Source of the DNA: Sphingobium lignivorans
GTDB lineage: Bacteria; Pseudomonadota; Alphaproteobacteria; Sphingomonadales; Sphingomonadaceae
Reading direction: 5' to 3'
Assembly: GCF_014203955.1 (NCBI RefSeq)
Contig: NZ_JACHKA010000001.1
Location: 1,240,001 to 1,304,000 of the forward strand
DNA: 64,000 nt
Part shown: piece after piece, positions 36,957-48,683 of the stretch
Position numbering within the stretch: the first letter of the stretch is position 1
Layout: each line of letters begins with the position of its first letter
Notes under the pieces: generated by a model
Told to the model about the DNA's origin: nothing
The model's input: only the letters and a program-made list of their open reading frames with translations
Database searches by the model: none
Program-made: the position numbers and the translations under genes

Positions 36957-37982
36957 CTAGAGCCCGCGGGCCTTCAGCTTGGCGTCGAGACGCGGGAAAA
37001 CGCGGCGGGTATTGCCCTCAAAGATGGCGTGGCGTTCCTGGTCGGAGATGTCGAGCGCATCGATATAGCGCTTCGTGTCGTCGAAATAATGGCCGGTGGT
37101 CGGGTCGATCCCGCGCACGGCACCGACCATCTCGCTGCCGAACAGGATGTTCTTGTTGTCGATCACGTCGGCCAGCAGGTTGATGCCCGGCTGATGGTAG
37201 ACGCAGGTATCGAAGAACACGTTGTTCATGAGCAGCGTGTCGAGGCTCGGCTGCTTGAGCATGTCAGCCAGGCCCCGGAAGCGGCCCCAGTGATACGGCA
37301 CCGCGCCGCCGCCATGCGGGATGATGAAGCGCAGGGTCGGGAAATCCGCGAAGAGATTGCCCTGCAGCAACTGCATGAAGGCGATGGTGTCGGCCGCCAG
37401 ATAATAAGCGCCGGTGGCATGCATCGCCGGATTGCAGCTGCCCGAGACGTGGATCATCGCCGGCACGTCGAGCTCGACCATCTTCTCGTAGAAGGGATAC
37501 CAGAATTTGTCCGTGAGCGGGGGGTGCTTGAAATGGCCGCCGCCAGGATCGGGATTGAGATTACAGCCGATGAAGCCCAGCTCGTTCACGCAGCGCTCCA
37601 GCTCCGCGATGGAGCTCGTCATGTCCGCTTCGGGCGACTGGGGCAGCATGCACACGCCCGCGAACGTCTCAGGGAAGAGGTCCACCACGCGGGCAATGAG
37701 ATTGTTGCAGGCCTGCGCCCACGGGACCGCGACCGACTGATCGCCGACATGCGGGGCCATGGCCGAGGCGCGGGGGCTGAAGATCGTCATGTCCGCGCCG
37801 CGTTCCTTGATGAGGCGCAGCTGATTGGCCTCGATCGTCTCGCGGATCTCGTCGTCCGAAATCTCGGGATAAGGCGGCGCGGGTTGCCCGGCCTTGAAGG
37901 CGGCCTTCTGCTGCTCGCGCCATTCGTCATGCGCCTTGGGCAGCACCGTGTAATGGCCATGGCAGTCGATGATCATCGTCAT
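36957..37982 (-). CDS. ligJ: 4-oxalomesaconate hydratase
   Basis: A 341-residue amidohydrolase-fold hydratase. It adds water to the tautomer of 4-oxalomesaconate made by LigU, giving 4-carboxy-4-hydroxy-2-oxoadipate. Zinc-site candidates are H8 and H10 (DCHGHY), H178 (MIHVSG) and E284 (FGSEMVG), with a further His in IIPHGGG at about 223. Length matches SYK-6 LigJ. It lies 10 bp before ligA and 100 bp after the DUF1932 gene; in SYK-6 the ligJABC operon is activated by LigR with protocatechuate or gallate. Confidence 0.96.
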   Translation of the reverse strand: MTMIIDCHGHYTVLPKAHDEWREQQKAAFKAGQPAPPYPEISDDEIRETIEANQLRLIKERGADMTIFSPRASAMAPHVGDQSVAVPWAQACNNLIARVVDLFPETFAGVCMLPQSPEADMTSSIAELERCVNELGFIGCNLNPDPGGGHFKHPPLTDKFWYPFYEKMVELDVPAMIHVSGSCNPAMHATGAYYLAADTIAFMQLLQGNLFADFPTLRFIIPHGGGAVPYHWGRFRGLADMLKQPSLDTLLMNNVFFDTCVYHQPGINLLADVIDNKNILFGSEMVGAVRGIDPTTGHYFDDTKRYIDALDISDQERHAIFEGNTRRVFPRLDAKLKARGL

Positions 37983-38082
37983 TCGGTTACCTCTCGTGAT
38001 CGTCTCTGTATTTCTTCATTGTCGGTCTTCCCTTCCTCGCCCCGGAACTGATCCGGCGTGTGGAAAGGGCTTTCTCAGTCCT

Positions 38083-38976
38083 TCATGCGGCGCTCCTGCC
38101 GGCCGGGTTCGACGTCCGTTCGGGATGCCGTTCGTCCAGCAGGGCGAGCTTGGCTTCCAGATCCTGCGGCATGTCCGCCCCGGCGAGCAATGTGCCCATC
38201 GCCCGCTGGCGCGCCACCGTGCCGCGCGTCATCAAGGGATCGATGCCCAGCTCCGTCAGCGTCGCCACGACTTCTTCCATCTCGGCCGCGCGGCGCGTGC
38301 CATGAGCCAGCATGCGATCGAGATTATAGTCCGCCTTCTGCGGCCAGTCACCGCCGAGCGAACGCAGCACGCCGTCCGTCACGCCCGCCGCGCGGGCCGC
38401 GAGCAACATCTCGGCGGTGAGCGCCTCGATGCCCTTGACCATCACCGAGCGGACCATCTTGGTCGCGCTCGCCGCGCCGATGGAGGGGCCGCAAGGCTGC
38501 ACTTTCGAGAAGCCGATGCTGCGCAGCATGGCTGCACCATCATCGCCATGCGGGCCGCTCACCAGCAGGGGCGCCGTCAGCGCGGCGGGCTGCACGGGGG
38601 ACATGACCGCAACATCCACATAGCGCCCGCCAGCCGCTTCCAGCACGGCGGCATTGCGCGTCTTGGTGCCAGGGGACACCGAATTGAGATCGCAGAACAG
38701 CGCCCCGGGCGGGATGTCCCGCGCTGCCGCCTGCGCGGCCGGGGCGGCCTGATCGGCCGTGACGAGGCTAAGCACGATGTCGGCGCCATCGAGCGCCTGC
38801 GCCAGCGTCTCGCAGCCGATGACGCCGTGCGCGGCATAAGCGGCGCGCATGGCAGGCGCCGTCGCGGGATCGAGCGTCTTGATATCGAACACGCGCACGG
38901 TCGCGCGCCATTCGCCGGCGGCGGCAAAGGTTCTCCCGGCTTCGCCAAAGCCGATCAGGGCAATCCTCGGACTCAT
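38083..38976 (-). CDS. NAD(P)-dependent dehydrogenase, 6PGDH-like with DUF1932
   Basis: A 297-residue protein of the 3-hydroxyisobutyrate/6-phosphogluconate dehydrogenase superfamily with a DUF1932 C-terminal domain. ATG 38976 follows a perfect AGGAGG; the longer reading has no ribosome site. The dinucleotide motif is ALIGFGEAG at residues 6-14. SGPHGDDGAA and the usual catalytic-lysine segment SATKMVRSVMVKGIEAL are present. It lies 61 bp after ligR and 100 bp before ligJ on the same strand, so it belongs physically to the protocatechuate locus. A role as a hydroxyacid or semialdehyde dehydrogenase near the pathway is inferred; it is unrelated in fold to LigC. Confidence 0.82.
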   Translation of the reverse strand: MSPRIALIGFGEAGRTFAAAGEWRATVRVFDIKTLDPATAPAMRAAYAAHGVIGCETLAQALDGADIVLSLVTADQAAPAAQAAARDIPPGALFCDLNSVSPGTKTRNAAVLEAAGGRYVDVAVMSPVQPAALTAPLLVSGPHGDDGAAMLRSIGFSKVQPCGPSIGAASATKMVRSVMVKGIEALTAEMLLAARAAGVTDGVLRSLGGDWPQKADYNLDRMLAHGTRRAAEMEEVVATLTELGIDPLMTRGTVARQRAMGTLLAGADMPQDLEAKLALLDERHPERTSNPAGRSAA

Positions 38977-39037
38977 GCATCCTCCTTGGCGTCTCGCGCG
39001 CGCGAGCGCAAATTTGAACGCGCCGGTGGCTATAAGG

Positions 39038-40219
39038 TCAGGCGAATGGTTCGGCTGCAGCCCTGTCCAGCTGCGCAATGAAATCGGCCTGCGCGGGCGA
39101 GGGGCGCCACTGGGCGCGCGTGGTGATGCCGATGGTGCGATCGAACTGGCCGGGCGGCTCGCCGAGCGAGACCAGCCAGCCGGCCTGCCGCTCCACCGAG
39201 ACCTGGTCCGGCGCGAGCAGCGTGAGGAAATCGGTCTGCATCAGAATCTCGCGGATCATCATAACCGAGCCGCACTCGATCGGCACGATCGGCGGATCGA
39301 GCCCGGCGGACCGGAACATGGCCTCGAACCCCGTGCGCAGCGGCGCGCCCGAGGAGGGCACGATCCACGGATAGCGGGCGAGTGCGGCCAGCGGCGGGAG
39401 CGTCGGCGCGTCCGCATCCCCGGCCAGCGCGGCGATGGGATGGCCGGCGCGGGCGAGCGCGATCACGCCGGCATGGAAGAGCGGGCGCTGTACCAGATCG
39501 GGCCCCGGCGGCGGCTCGCGCAGCGCGCCGATCATGAAATCGATGCTCCCGTCGCGCAGCGGCTCGGTGAGTTCGCCATGCGACCCTTCCACGATGACGA
39601 TCTCGACGTCCGGATGCGCGGCATGGAAGCGCGCCAGCGCCATGGGCAGCACTCGTGCGCGGGAAAGCGGCATGGCGCCGATAGTGAGACGCGCGACGCC
39701 CGGCCGGTTCTCGCCCAGCGCTTCGCTCAGGCCCGCTTCCAGCTCGCTGCGGGCGAGGCGGAAGGCGCGGGCCGTGCGCCGGCCCGGATCGGTGAGCGCG
39801 ATGCCGCGCCCCCGCCGCTCGACCAGCGGACGGCGCAGGATTAGCGCAAGATCGCCCAGCGCGCGGTGCAGCGTGGGCTGGGACAGGCCGGTGCGCGCGG
39901 CCGCCGCGGCATAGCTGCCGGCATCGGCGACCGCGAGGAACGCGCGCATCTGGGCCGTGGTGACGCGGTGCGAGCCGATCAGCGCCAGCGCCCGCTCGAT
40001 CCGCGCGGCGAGCGCGCGGGCGGGGGGCAGGGGCGTCATGCCGTCGGTGCGCCGCTCGAAGAGCTGCAGCTCCAGCAAGGACTCCACCCGCGCGATCGCC
40101 TGAGTGACGGCGGGCTGGGTCAGGTGGACTGTGCTGGCGGCGGCGGAAACGCTGCCCCGGCTCACGACGGCCGCGACCGCCGCGAGGTGGCGCAGATTGA
40201 AGGACCAGGGCGTCAGCAT
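39038..40219 (-). CDS. ligR: LysR-type activator of the protocatechuate 4,5-cleavage genes, with tandem HTH
   Basis: A 393-residue LysR-type regulator in the position of SYK-6 ligR, divergent from ligK. Two helix-turn-helix domains occur in tandem: residues of about 5-75 (NLRHLAAVAAVVSRGSVSAA, LTQPAVTQAI) and about 85-160 (MRAFLAVADAGSYAAAAART, LSQPTLHRAL). An ordinary effector-binding domain follows. That makes it about 90 residues longer than most LysR proteins. It presumably activates ligKUI-lsdA and ligJABC when protocatechuate or gallate is present, as reported for LigR. The name rests on position and pathway context. Confidence 0.85.
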   Translation of the reverse strand: MLTPWSFNLRHLAAVAAVVSRGSVSAAASTVHLTQPAVTQAIARVESLLELQLFERRTDGMTPLPPARALAARIERALALIGSHRVTTAQMRAFLAVADAGSYAAAAARTGLSQPTLHRALGDLALILRRPLVERRGRGIALTDPGRRTARAFRLARSELEAGLSEALGENRPGVARLTIGAMPLSRARVLPMALARFHAAHPDVEIVIVEGSHGELTEPLRDGSIDFMIGALREPPPGPDLVQRPLFHAGVIALARAGHPIAALAGDADAPTLPPLAALARYPWIVPSSGAPLRTGFEAMFRSAGLDPPIVPIECGSVMMIREILMQTDFLTLLAPDQVSVERQAGWLVSLGEPPGQFDRTIGITTRAQWRPSPAQADFIAQLDRAAAEPFA

Positions 40220-42107
<1,888 letters not shown>

Positions 42108-42244
42108 GCAGCGGGCTGTTCGGATAAGGAACCGGCCGGGGCCGGGCCGCCGCGACGCGGGGCATCGGGCACCGGTCAGGGAACAAGGGACGCTCGCGGT
42201 GCCGACGGCACCGGGGGCACCGCCGAAGCGGACGATATTTTTAG

Positions 42245-43141
<897 letters not shown>

Positions 43142-43206
43142 TCTGAGTCATAGTCACCGCCTGGGGAAGGAGGCAGAAAGAGGGCCACAACAGACTGGAG
43201 AGAGCG

Positions 43207-44682
43207 ATGTCATTTCCCGCGACCCCGGACTATACCGGCCTCAACAAGCCGGTAGGCCAGGAAGTCTCGATCAAGGGCCTGAAGGCGAGCGAGGGCACGA
43301 TTCCCGCCGACGTGCGCGGCGCATTCTTCCGGGCGGTGCCCGATCCGCAGTTCCCCCCCTTCTTCCAGCCGGACACCGCGCTTTCCGACGACGGCATGAT
43401 CAGCCGGGTGCTCTTCAACGCTGACGGCACCGTGGACTATGACATCCGCTATGTGCAGACGCCGCGCTGGAAAGCGGAGCGCGCCGCGGGCAGGCGCCTG
43501 TTCGGGCGCTACCGCAATCCCTACACCAACGATCCTTCCGCCTTCGACATCGAGGGCACCGTCTCCAACACGACGCCCGTCTGGCATGCCGGCAAGCTCA
43601 TCATGACCAAGGAGGATGGCCCGGGCCATCAGGTCGATCCGCATACGCTGGAAACCATCGGCGCCTATGACTTTGGCGGCGTCCTGCGATCGAAGACGAT
43701 GACGGCCCATGTCCGCGTCGATCCCGAGACGAAGGAGATGTTCGTCTATGGCTATGAGGCGGACGGGCTCTGCTCGAAGACCATGGCCTACTGGTGGACC
43801 GACCGGGACGGCAAGCTGGTGAAGGAGCAATGGTTCGAGGCGCCGTTCTGCAGCCTCGTCCACGACTTCGTCATTACCGAAAATTACGCGATCTTCCCCT
43901 TGCAGCCCACCACCTCCGACCTGGAGAGCGTGAAGGCGAAAGGCGCCCACTGGGTGCATCAGCAGGAGCTCGAATATCATGTCGGCATCATGCCCCGCTA
44001 TGGCGACGTCTCGCAGATCCGCTGGTTCAAGGGGCCCAAGGGCATGTCCAGCTTCCACATGATGAATGCCTTCGAGACCGACGACGGCAAGGTCCATATG
44101 GACCATCATGTCACGGACACGATCGCTTTCCCCCACATCCAGGCGGACAGCGGCATCAATGTCCCGCCCCAGATGCTGGGCGGCGGCTTCCAGCGCTGGA
44201 CCATGGACATGAAGGGCGACGGCGATGGCGTGGCAGTGACGCCGCTCGGCCCTCCGGGAGACATGCCGCGCATCGCCGATGCCGATCAGGGCCGGCCCTA
44301 CCGGCGCGGCTGGTATTGCAGCATGAACCCGCAGCCCATGGGGCCTCCGGTGATGGGCGGCGTAGTCGGCGTCATGTTCTCGGCGCTGCTGCGCAAGGAT
44401 TTCGAGACAGGCGAGATCGTCGGCTACAACCTGCCGCCGGCGCACGGCATGAGCGAGACCGTCCATGTGCCGGCCAGCGAACCCGGCCATGAGGGCTGGC
44501 TGATCGCGGTGGTCGATCACCAGCTCGGGCCGGATGCATTCGAACATGCGCTGTGGATCTGGAATGCGGGCGATCTGCCTGCCGGGCCGGTCGCCAAGGT
44601 GCCCGTGCCCACCCGCATGCGGCCGCAGGTCCATGGCTGGTGGGTGCCGATGGTGGATTACGAGGCGGCGCGGGCGGCCTAG
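43207..44682 (+). CDS. lsdA: Lignostilbene alpha,beta-dioxygenase
   Basis: A 491-residue carotenoid-cleavage-oxygenase family enzyme. It cleaves the central double bond of lignostilbene to two vanillin-type aldehydes. The four iron histidines are H168 (TAHVRVDP), H219 (LVHDFVIT), H284 (SSFHMMNAF) and H476 (QVHGWWVP). Y102 and K135 (MTKEDG) match, with an offset of one, the phenol-recognising Tyr/Lys pair of characterised lignostilbene dioxygenases, which separates it from carotenoid cleavers. The gene after ligK-ligU-ligI in SYK-6 is also lsdA. GGAGAG lies upstream. A repeat-rich intergenic stretch follows. Confidence 0.93.
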   Translation: MSFPATPDYTGLNKPVGQEVSIKGLKASEGTIPADVRGAFFRAVPDPQFPPFFQPDTALSDDGMISRVLFNADGTVDYDIRYVQTPRWKAERAAGRRLFGRYRNPYTNDPSAFDIEGTVSNTTPVWHAGKLIMTKEDGPGHQVDPHTLETIGAYDFGGVLRSKTMTAHVRVDPETKEMFVYGYEADGLCSKTMAYWWTDRDGKLVKEQWFEAPFCSLVHDFVITENYAIFPLQPTTSDLESVKAKGAHWVHQQELEYHVGIMPRYGDVSQIRWFKGPKGMSSFHMMNAFETDDGKVHMDHHVTDTIAFPHIQADSGINVPPQMLGGGFQRWTMDMKGDGDGVAVTPLGPPGDMPRIADADQGRPYRRGWYCSMNPQPMGPPVMGGVVGVMFSALLRKDFETGEIVGYNLPPAHGMSETVHVPASEPGHEGWLIAVVDHQLGPDAFEHALWIWNAGDLPAGPVAKVPVPTRMRPQVHGWWVPMVDYEAARAA

Positions 44683-44745
44683 GCAGCGTGGACAAATTCG
44701 CGGATTCTGACAGAGCCAAAAGCGAGCTTTTCAGCCATTTCTATT

Positions 44746-44849
44746 CGTCATCTCGGACTCGATCCGGGATCCCGCTGCCTTGACGATCGCCGGGTCCAGC
44801 GGGTTTTAAGAAGGAAGAAGCGGGATCCCGGATCGAGTCCGGGATGACG
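44746..44849. repeat. Long inverted repeat after lsdA (REP-like)
   Basis: Two 31-base arms, 44746-44776 and 44819-44849, are complementary except for one base; each contains the GATCCGGGATCCCGC core. The 42-base loop includes a second short stem and a TTTTAAG. Sequences of this CGTCATCCCGGACTCGATCCGGGATCCCG type are widespread intergenic repeats in sphingomonads. As RNA it would be a very stable hairpin and may end the lsdA transcript. No gene is present in 44683-44977. Confidence 0.85.
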
Positions 44850-44977
44850 TCGTGAATGACGAGAGATGGTGCGCCGCCATGGCCTCGGAATTCGTCCAAG
44901 CTCCCTAGGACAATGTCGATCAGCCCTGACAGGCCCGGAGGGGCGCGGCCTGCCGCCCAGCCGGGTGGCGGGCGCGT

Positions 44978-45313
44978 CTACCAGCTCGCGCCGTCGATGA
45001 ACCGGCGGGGCAGGTTTTCCCAGAGCGCAGGCTCGAACAGCCTCAGGTTGATGCCCATCCGGTCATAGGCCGGATCATGCGGGGTCCAATGCGTGACGAC
45101 GCCGCAGGTGCCGCAATGCCACAGGGTCAGGGTCGCGTCGCCCTGCACATAGCCCACGCCGGTGCCGGTGACCTCCACCTCGCCGGGCGAGCGGTACGTC
45201 CACAGGGCGCCGGTCCGCCGGCAGATCGAGCAATTGCATTCGCCGGCATCGACGGGATCGCCGTCCATCGCCACCCGGATCGCCCCGCAATGGCAGCTGC
45301 CTTCATGCTTCAT
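44978..45313 (-). CDS. GFA family zinc protein (formaldehyde-activating enzyme-like)
   Basis: A 111-residue Mss4/GFA-fold protein. Zinc-binding cysteines are visible as CHCGAI (about residues 7-12), CNCSICRRTGA (about 28-38) and HCGTCGVVTHW (about 75-85). The namesake condenses formaldehyde with glutathione, but many members have other roles in glutathione-adduct chemistry. It points toward lsdA from the opposite strand. Since side-chain cleavage of lignin dimers can release formaldehyde, a detoxifying role is possible; that is inference only. Confidence 0.82.
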   Translation of the reverse strand: MKHEGSCHCGAIRVAMDGDPVDAGECNCSICRRTGALWTYRSPGEVEVTGTGVGYVQGDATLTLWHCGTCGVVTHWTPHDPAYDRMGINLRLFEPALWENLPRRFIDGASW

Positions 45314-45456
45314 GACCGTCTCTCCCGCCTCGACAGGGCAGGCGCCCGTCGAGGACCGACCCTACCATGATCGGCGCGGAACGATAGCGGCCGTCGCGGC
45401 CGCCATCGTCCCTGCCGCATGAGGCCGCGTCGGAAGCCGCGCGCCGCCTCGCGCGT

Positions 45457-46200
45457 TCAAAGCGCGGAGATGGCCTTGACGGTCTCGTCGAAACGGCCCT
45501 CGCGCTCGGCGTAGCGCAGGAACTTCACGGTCTCGACCAGGATTTCCGGCGGGGTCGGCACGGTGTGGAAGAGCGCCATGACTTCCGCGACATAATCCTC
45601 CAGCGGCATGTAGTTCTCCCGGGTGGACTGGCCGGGGGTCAGCTCCGTGCGCACGGCGGGCGGGGCGAGCTCGATCACTTCGATGGTGCCGGCAAGCTGC
45701 GCGCGCAGCGAGACCGTCCAGCTGTGCAGCGCCGCCTTGCTCGCGTTGTAGCTGGGTGTGCCGATCAGCGGCACGAAGGCGAGGCCGCTGGTGGTGTTGA
45801 TGATCGCCGCGTCCGGCTGGGCCGAGAGATGCGTCACCAGCGCATCGGTGAGGCGGATGGGCGCGAGCAGATTGGTGGTGATGGTCCGCTCGGCAATGCT
45901 GGTGTCGCCTTTGCGGGTCAGGTCCTCGCGCTGCATGATGCCCGCATTGTTGAACAGGATGTTCAGGGCCGGGAAGCGGGCGATGGCCTCTTCCGCCAGC
46001 GCGGCGATGCTTGCCGGATCGCTCGCGTCGAACGTGAGGGCATGCATGCCGGCGCGCCCCGCGATGGTTTCCTCGAGCGTGGCGGCGGTGCGCCCGGCGA
46101 CGATGACGGTGTTGCCAAGATCATGGAAGCGCTGGGCAAGCGCGCGGCCGATGCCCGAGCCGCCGCCGGTGACGAGCATCGTGTTGCCGGTGGTTTTCAT
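45457..46200 (-). CDS. Short-chain dehydrogenase/reductase, DltE-like
   Basis: A 247-residue SDR with cofactor motif TGGGSGIG (about residues 11-18), NNAGIM, the catalytic Ser in INTTSGLA and YNASK. It resembles the DltE/YbbO group, whose substrates are poorly known. It is divergent from an HxlR regulator gene 123 bp away, and the shared gap carries clear repeats, so it is almost certainly that regulator's target. Such pairs often respond to aldehydes or quinones. Confidence 0.87.
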   Translation of the reverse strand: MKTTGNTMLVTGGGSGIGRALAQRFHDLGNTVIVAGRTAATLEETIAGRAGMHALTFDASDPASIAALAEEAIARFPALNILFNNAGIMQREDLTRKGDTSIAERTITTNLLAPIRLTDALVTHLSAQPDAAIINTTSGLAFVPLIGTPSYNASKAALHSWTVSLRAQLAGTIEVIELAPPAVRTELTPGQSTRENYMPLEDYVAEVMALFHTVPTPPEILVETVKFLRYAEREGRFDETVKAISAL

Positions 46201-46247
46201 GGGAAGTCTCCTCTTTGCCAGTGGACGACACCCTATCTATGCCGATA

Positions 46248-46320
46248 CTTTCGAATCGAAAGAAGGCACCAAAAAGATTTATACTTACTCGAAAGAGAGT
46301 ATTGGTCTGAAAGAGAGTAT
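46248..46320. promoter_or_regulatory. Operator-like repeats between the SDR and hxlR-type genes
   Basis: The gap holds a palindrome CTTTCGA-A-TCGAAAG (46248-46262) and a direct repeat GAAAGAGAGTAT at 46291-46302 and 46309-46320 (18-bp period). A TCGAAAGA segment recurs in the palindrome and just before the first direct repeat. The second direct repeat ends three bases before the HxlR start codon and overlaps its likely ribosome site, which suggests self-repression. An AT-rich stretch (46272-46285) may be the promoter. Confidence 0.65.
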
Positions 46321-46323
46321 CGG

Positions 46324-46728
46324 ATGACAGCGAGCCCCGGAAGCGCAAGCCCCGCGCGCTATGATGAGATCGACCCCCGCGTGGAAGCGCTGGTGCAGGA
46401 CCTGATCGCGCAGGTGGCGGACAAGTGGACCATGATCCTCATCGAGGTGCTGCACGACCATGGCGAGCAGCGCTTCACCCGCATCGCGCAGAAAGTGCCG
46501 GACATCAGCCAGAAGATGCTGACCCAGACGCTGCGCCGGATGGAGCGCAACGGGCTGGTGTGCCGCACCGTGCACCCGGTCGTGCCGCCGCGCGTGGACT
46601 ATCGACTGACGGCGCTGGGCGAGAGCCTGGGCGAGGCCTTCTGCGGCGTGTGGGAATGGGCGCAGGCGCATCTGGACACGGTCGAGACCGCGCGGCAGGG
46701 CTTTGACGGGCGCAAGGCGGACGCCTGA
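46324..46728 (+). CDS. HxlR family transcriptional regulator
   Basis: A 134-residue HxlR-type winged-helix regulator. ATG 46324 is followed by a short leader; the DNA-binding core runs from about residue 25 to 115 with DKWTMILIEVL, RFTRIAQKVPDISQKMLTQT and VDYRLTALGESL. Most HxlR proteins carry a sensing cysteine near the N-terminus of the core, but here I see none at that place, so the signal may be different from the thiol-based type. It is divergent from the SDR gene and likely controls it and itself. Confidence 0.88.
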   Translation: MTASPGSASPARYDEIDPRVEALVQDLIAQVADKWTMILIEVLHDHGEQRFTRIAQKVPDISQKMLTQTLRRMERNGLVCRTVHPVVPPRVDYRLTALGESLGEAFCGVWEWAQAHLDTVETARQGFDGRKADA

Positions 46729-46817
46729 GCGGACCCGGCGTGGCGGAACCGGGCGTGACGGCGCCGCGCGGGCATGACCCCCTTGCGGGCGCTCTCCCGC
46801 ATCGTCAAAGAAGGGCC

Positions 46818-48683
46818 ATGCGTATCCTGCTTCCTGCCCTCGTCGGCCTTGCCCTGCTCTCTCCCCTCCATGCCCGGCCCGCCGCGGTCTCGCCCATCCT
46901 GACCACGCCCGACGCGGTGGACAGCGAGACCTATGCGCAGCCGCGTGTCGCGCGTGTCACGCATGTCGCGCTCGATCTCGACGCCGATTTCGAGGCGCGG
47001 GTGATGCGCGGATCGGCCCGGCTGGACATTCTCGCCGCGCCGGGCGCCCGGGAGATCGTGCTGGACGACAAGGGACTCGCGATCGAGCGGATCACTGACG
47101 ACAAGGGCAGGGCGCTGCGCTGGACCGTCGGCACCAGCGAGGAGAACAAGGGCGCGCCGCTGACCGTGCAGATCGGCGCCGCCCGGCAGATCACCATCCA
47201 TTACAGCTCCCGGCCCGATGCGAGTGCGCTCGGCTGGCTGCCGCCCGCGCTCACCGCCGGCAAGCGCAAACCCTTCCTCTTCAGCCAGGGGCAGGCGATC
47301 GAGAATCGCAGCTGGATCCCGACGCAGGACAGCCCCGGCATCCGCCAGACCTGGGAAGCGAGCATCACGGTGCCGGACGATCTGGTCGCGGTGATGAGCG
47401 GCGAGCGGCTCACGCCCCAGGGCGAGCCGGCGGGGGCAGGGCGCAAGCGCTATCGCTTCCGCATGGCGCATCCCGTGCCACCCTATCTCATCGCGCTCGC
47501 GGTGGGGGACCTGGCGTTCCAGCCGCTCGGCCCGCGCAGCGGCGTCTATGCCGAGCCGGTCACGCTGGCGAAGGTGGCGCCCGAGCTGGACGATACCGAG
47601 CGGATGATCGACGCGGCGGAATCGCTCTACGGCGCCTATCGCTGGGGCCGCTACGACATGCTCGTGCTGCCGCCCTCCTTCCCATATGGCGGGATGGAGA
47701 ACCCGACGCTCACTTTCCTTACGCCGACGATCTTCACCGGCGACAAGGCCAATGTGGACGTGGTGGCGCACGAGCTGGCGCACAGCTGGTCCGGCAATCT
47801 CGTCACCAACGCGACCTGGCCGGACGGCTGGCTGAACGAGGGCTTCACCACCTATTTCGAGAATCGCATCGACGAGATCGTCTACGGCAAGGAACGCGCG
47901 GCCGTGCTGGCCGACATCTCGTGGGACGATCTCCAGCGGGACCTGCGCGGCAGCAAGCCTAACGCGACGAAGCTCTATGTGGGGCCGGGCGAGGAAGCGG
48001 GCGAGCTGGCCTACAACAAGGGCGCCATCTTCCTGCGCACCATCGAGAAGACCGTCGGGCGGGAGCGCTGGGACGCCTATCTGCGCGCCTATTTCGATCG
48101 CCACGCGTTCCAGCCGCAGACCACGGCCGGCTGGCTCGCCGACCTGCGCGCCAACCTCATCAAGGGCGATGCGGCGCTCGAAGCGAAGCTGCAGCTCGAC
48201 CGCTGGGCCTATGAGGCCGGCCTGCCGGACAATGCCGTCCATGTGCGCTCCGCCACGCTCGCGCAGGTGGATGCCGCGATCGAGCAGGTGAAGGCGGGCG
48301 GTCCGGTCGCGTCCCTACCGTTCGCGAGCTGGGGCACGCAGGAATGGCAGCGCTTCCTCAACGGCCTGCCGCGCACGCTGCCTTCCGTGCGCCTCGCCGA
48401 GCTGGACGGCGCGATGAAGCTCGGCACCTCGCCCAACGCCTATGTGCGCTCGGCCTGGCTGACACTGGCGATCGGCAATCGCTACGAGCCCGCGCTCGCC
48501 TCCGCCGGGGAATTCCTGCCGCGCGTCGGGCGGCTGCTGCTCATCCGCCCCGTCTACCGCGCGCTGGCGGCACAGGGCGACTGGGGCATGCCCGTCGCGC
48601 GCCGCATCTTCGCGCAGGCGCAAGGCGACTATCATCCGATCACGGCGGCAGTGGTGGAGAGGATCCTTGAGCCGGCGGGGTAG
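46818..48683 (+). CDS. M1 family zinc metallopeptidase (exported)
   Basis: A 621-residue M1 aminopeptidase of the leukotriene A4 hydrolase-like subgroup. ATG 46818 begins a signal peptide (ILLPALVGLALLSPLHA). The substrate-binding YGGMENPTLTF, zinc motif VAHELAHSWSGN and third ligand in NEGFTTYFE are all present, so the enzyme should be active. A C-terminal helical domain follows. It removes N-terminal residues from peptides in the periplasm. It is unrelated to the neighbouring regulator pair. Confidence 0.92.
   Translation: MRILLPALVGLALLSPLHARPAAVSPILTTPDAVDSETYAQPRVARVTHVALDLDADFEARVMRGSARLDILAAPGAREIVLDDKGLAIERITDDKGRALRWTVGTSEENKGAPLTVQIGAARQITIHYSSRPDASALGWLPPALTAGKRKPFLFSQGQAIENRSWIPTQDSPGIRQTWEASITVPDDLVAVMSGERLTPQGEPAGAGRKRYRFRMAHPVPPYLIALAVGDLAFQPLGPRSGVYAEPVTLAKVAPELDDTERMIDAAESLYGAYRWGRYDMLVLPPSFPYGGMENPTLTFLTPTIFTGDKANVDVVAHELAHSWSGNLVTNATWPDGWLNEGFTTYFENRIDEIVYGKERAAVLADISWDDLQRDLRGSKPNATKLYVGPGEEAGELAYNKGAIFLRTIEKTVGRERWDAYLRAYFDRHAFQPQTTAGWLADLRANLIKGDAALEAKLQLDRWAYEAGLPDNAVHVRSATLAQVDAAIEQVKAGGPVASLPFASWGTQEWQRFLNGLPRTLPSVRLAELDGAMKLGTSPNAYVRSAWLTLAIGNRYEPALASAGEFLPRVGRLLLIRPVYRALAAQGDWGMPVARRIFAQAQGDYHPITAAVVERILEPAG

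Noticed and set aside
46291..46320. CRISPR-like repeats
   Set aside because: Only two 12-base copies with a 6-base spacer; better explained as operator repeats. No CRISPR array or cas gene was seen in the window.
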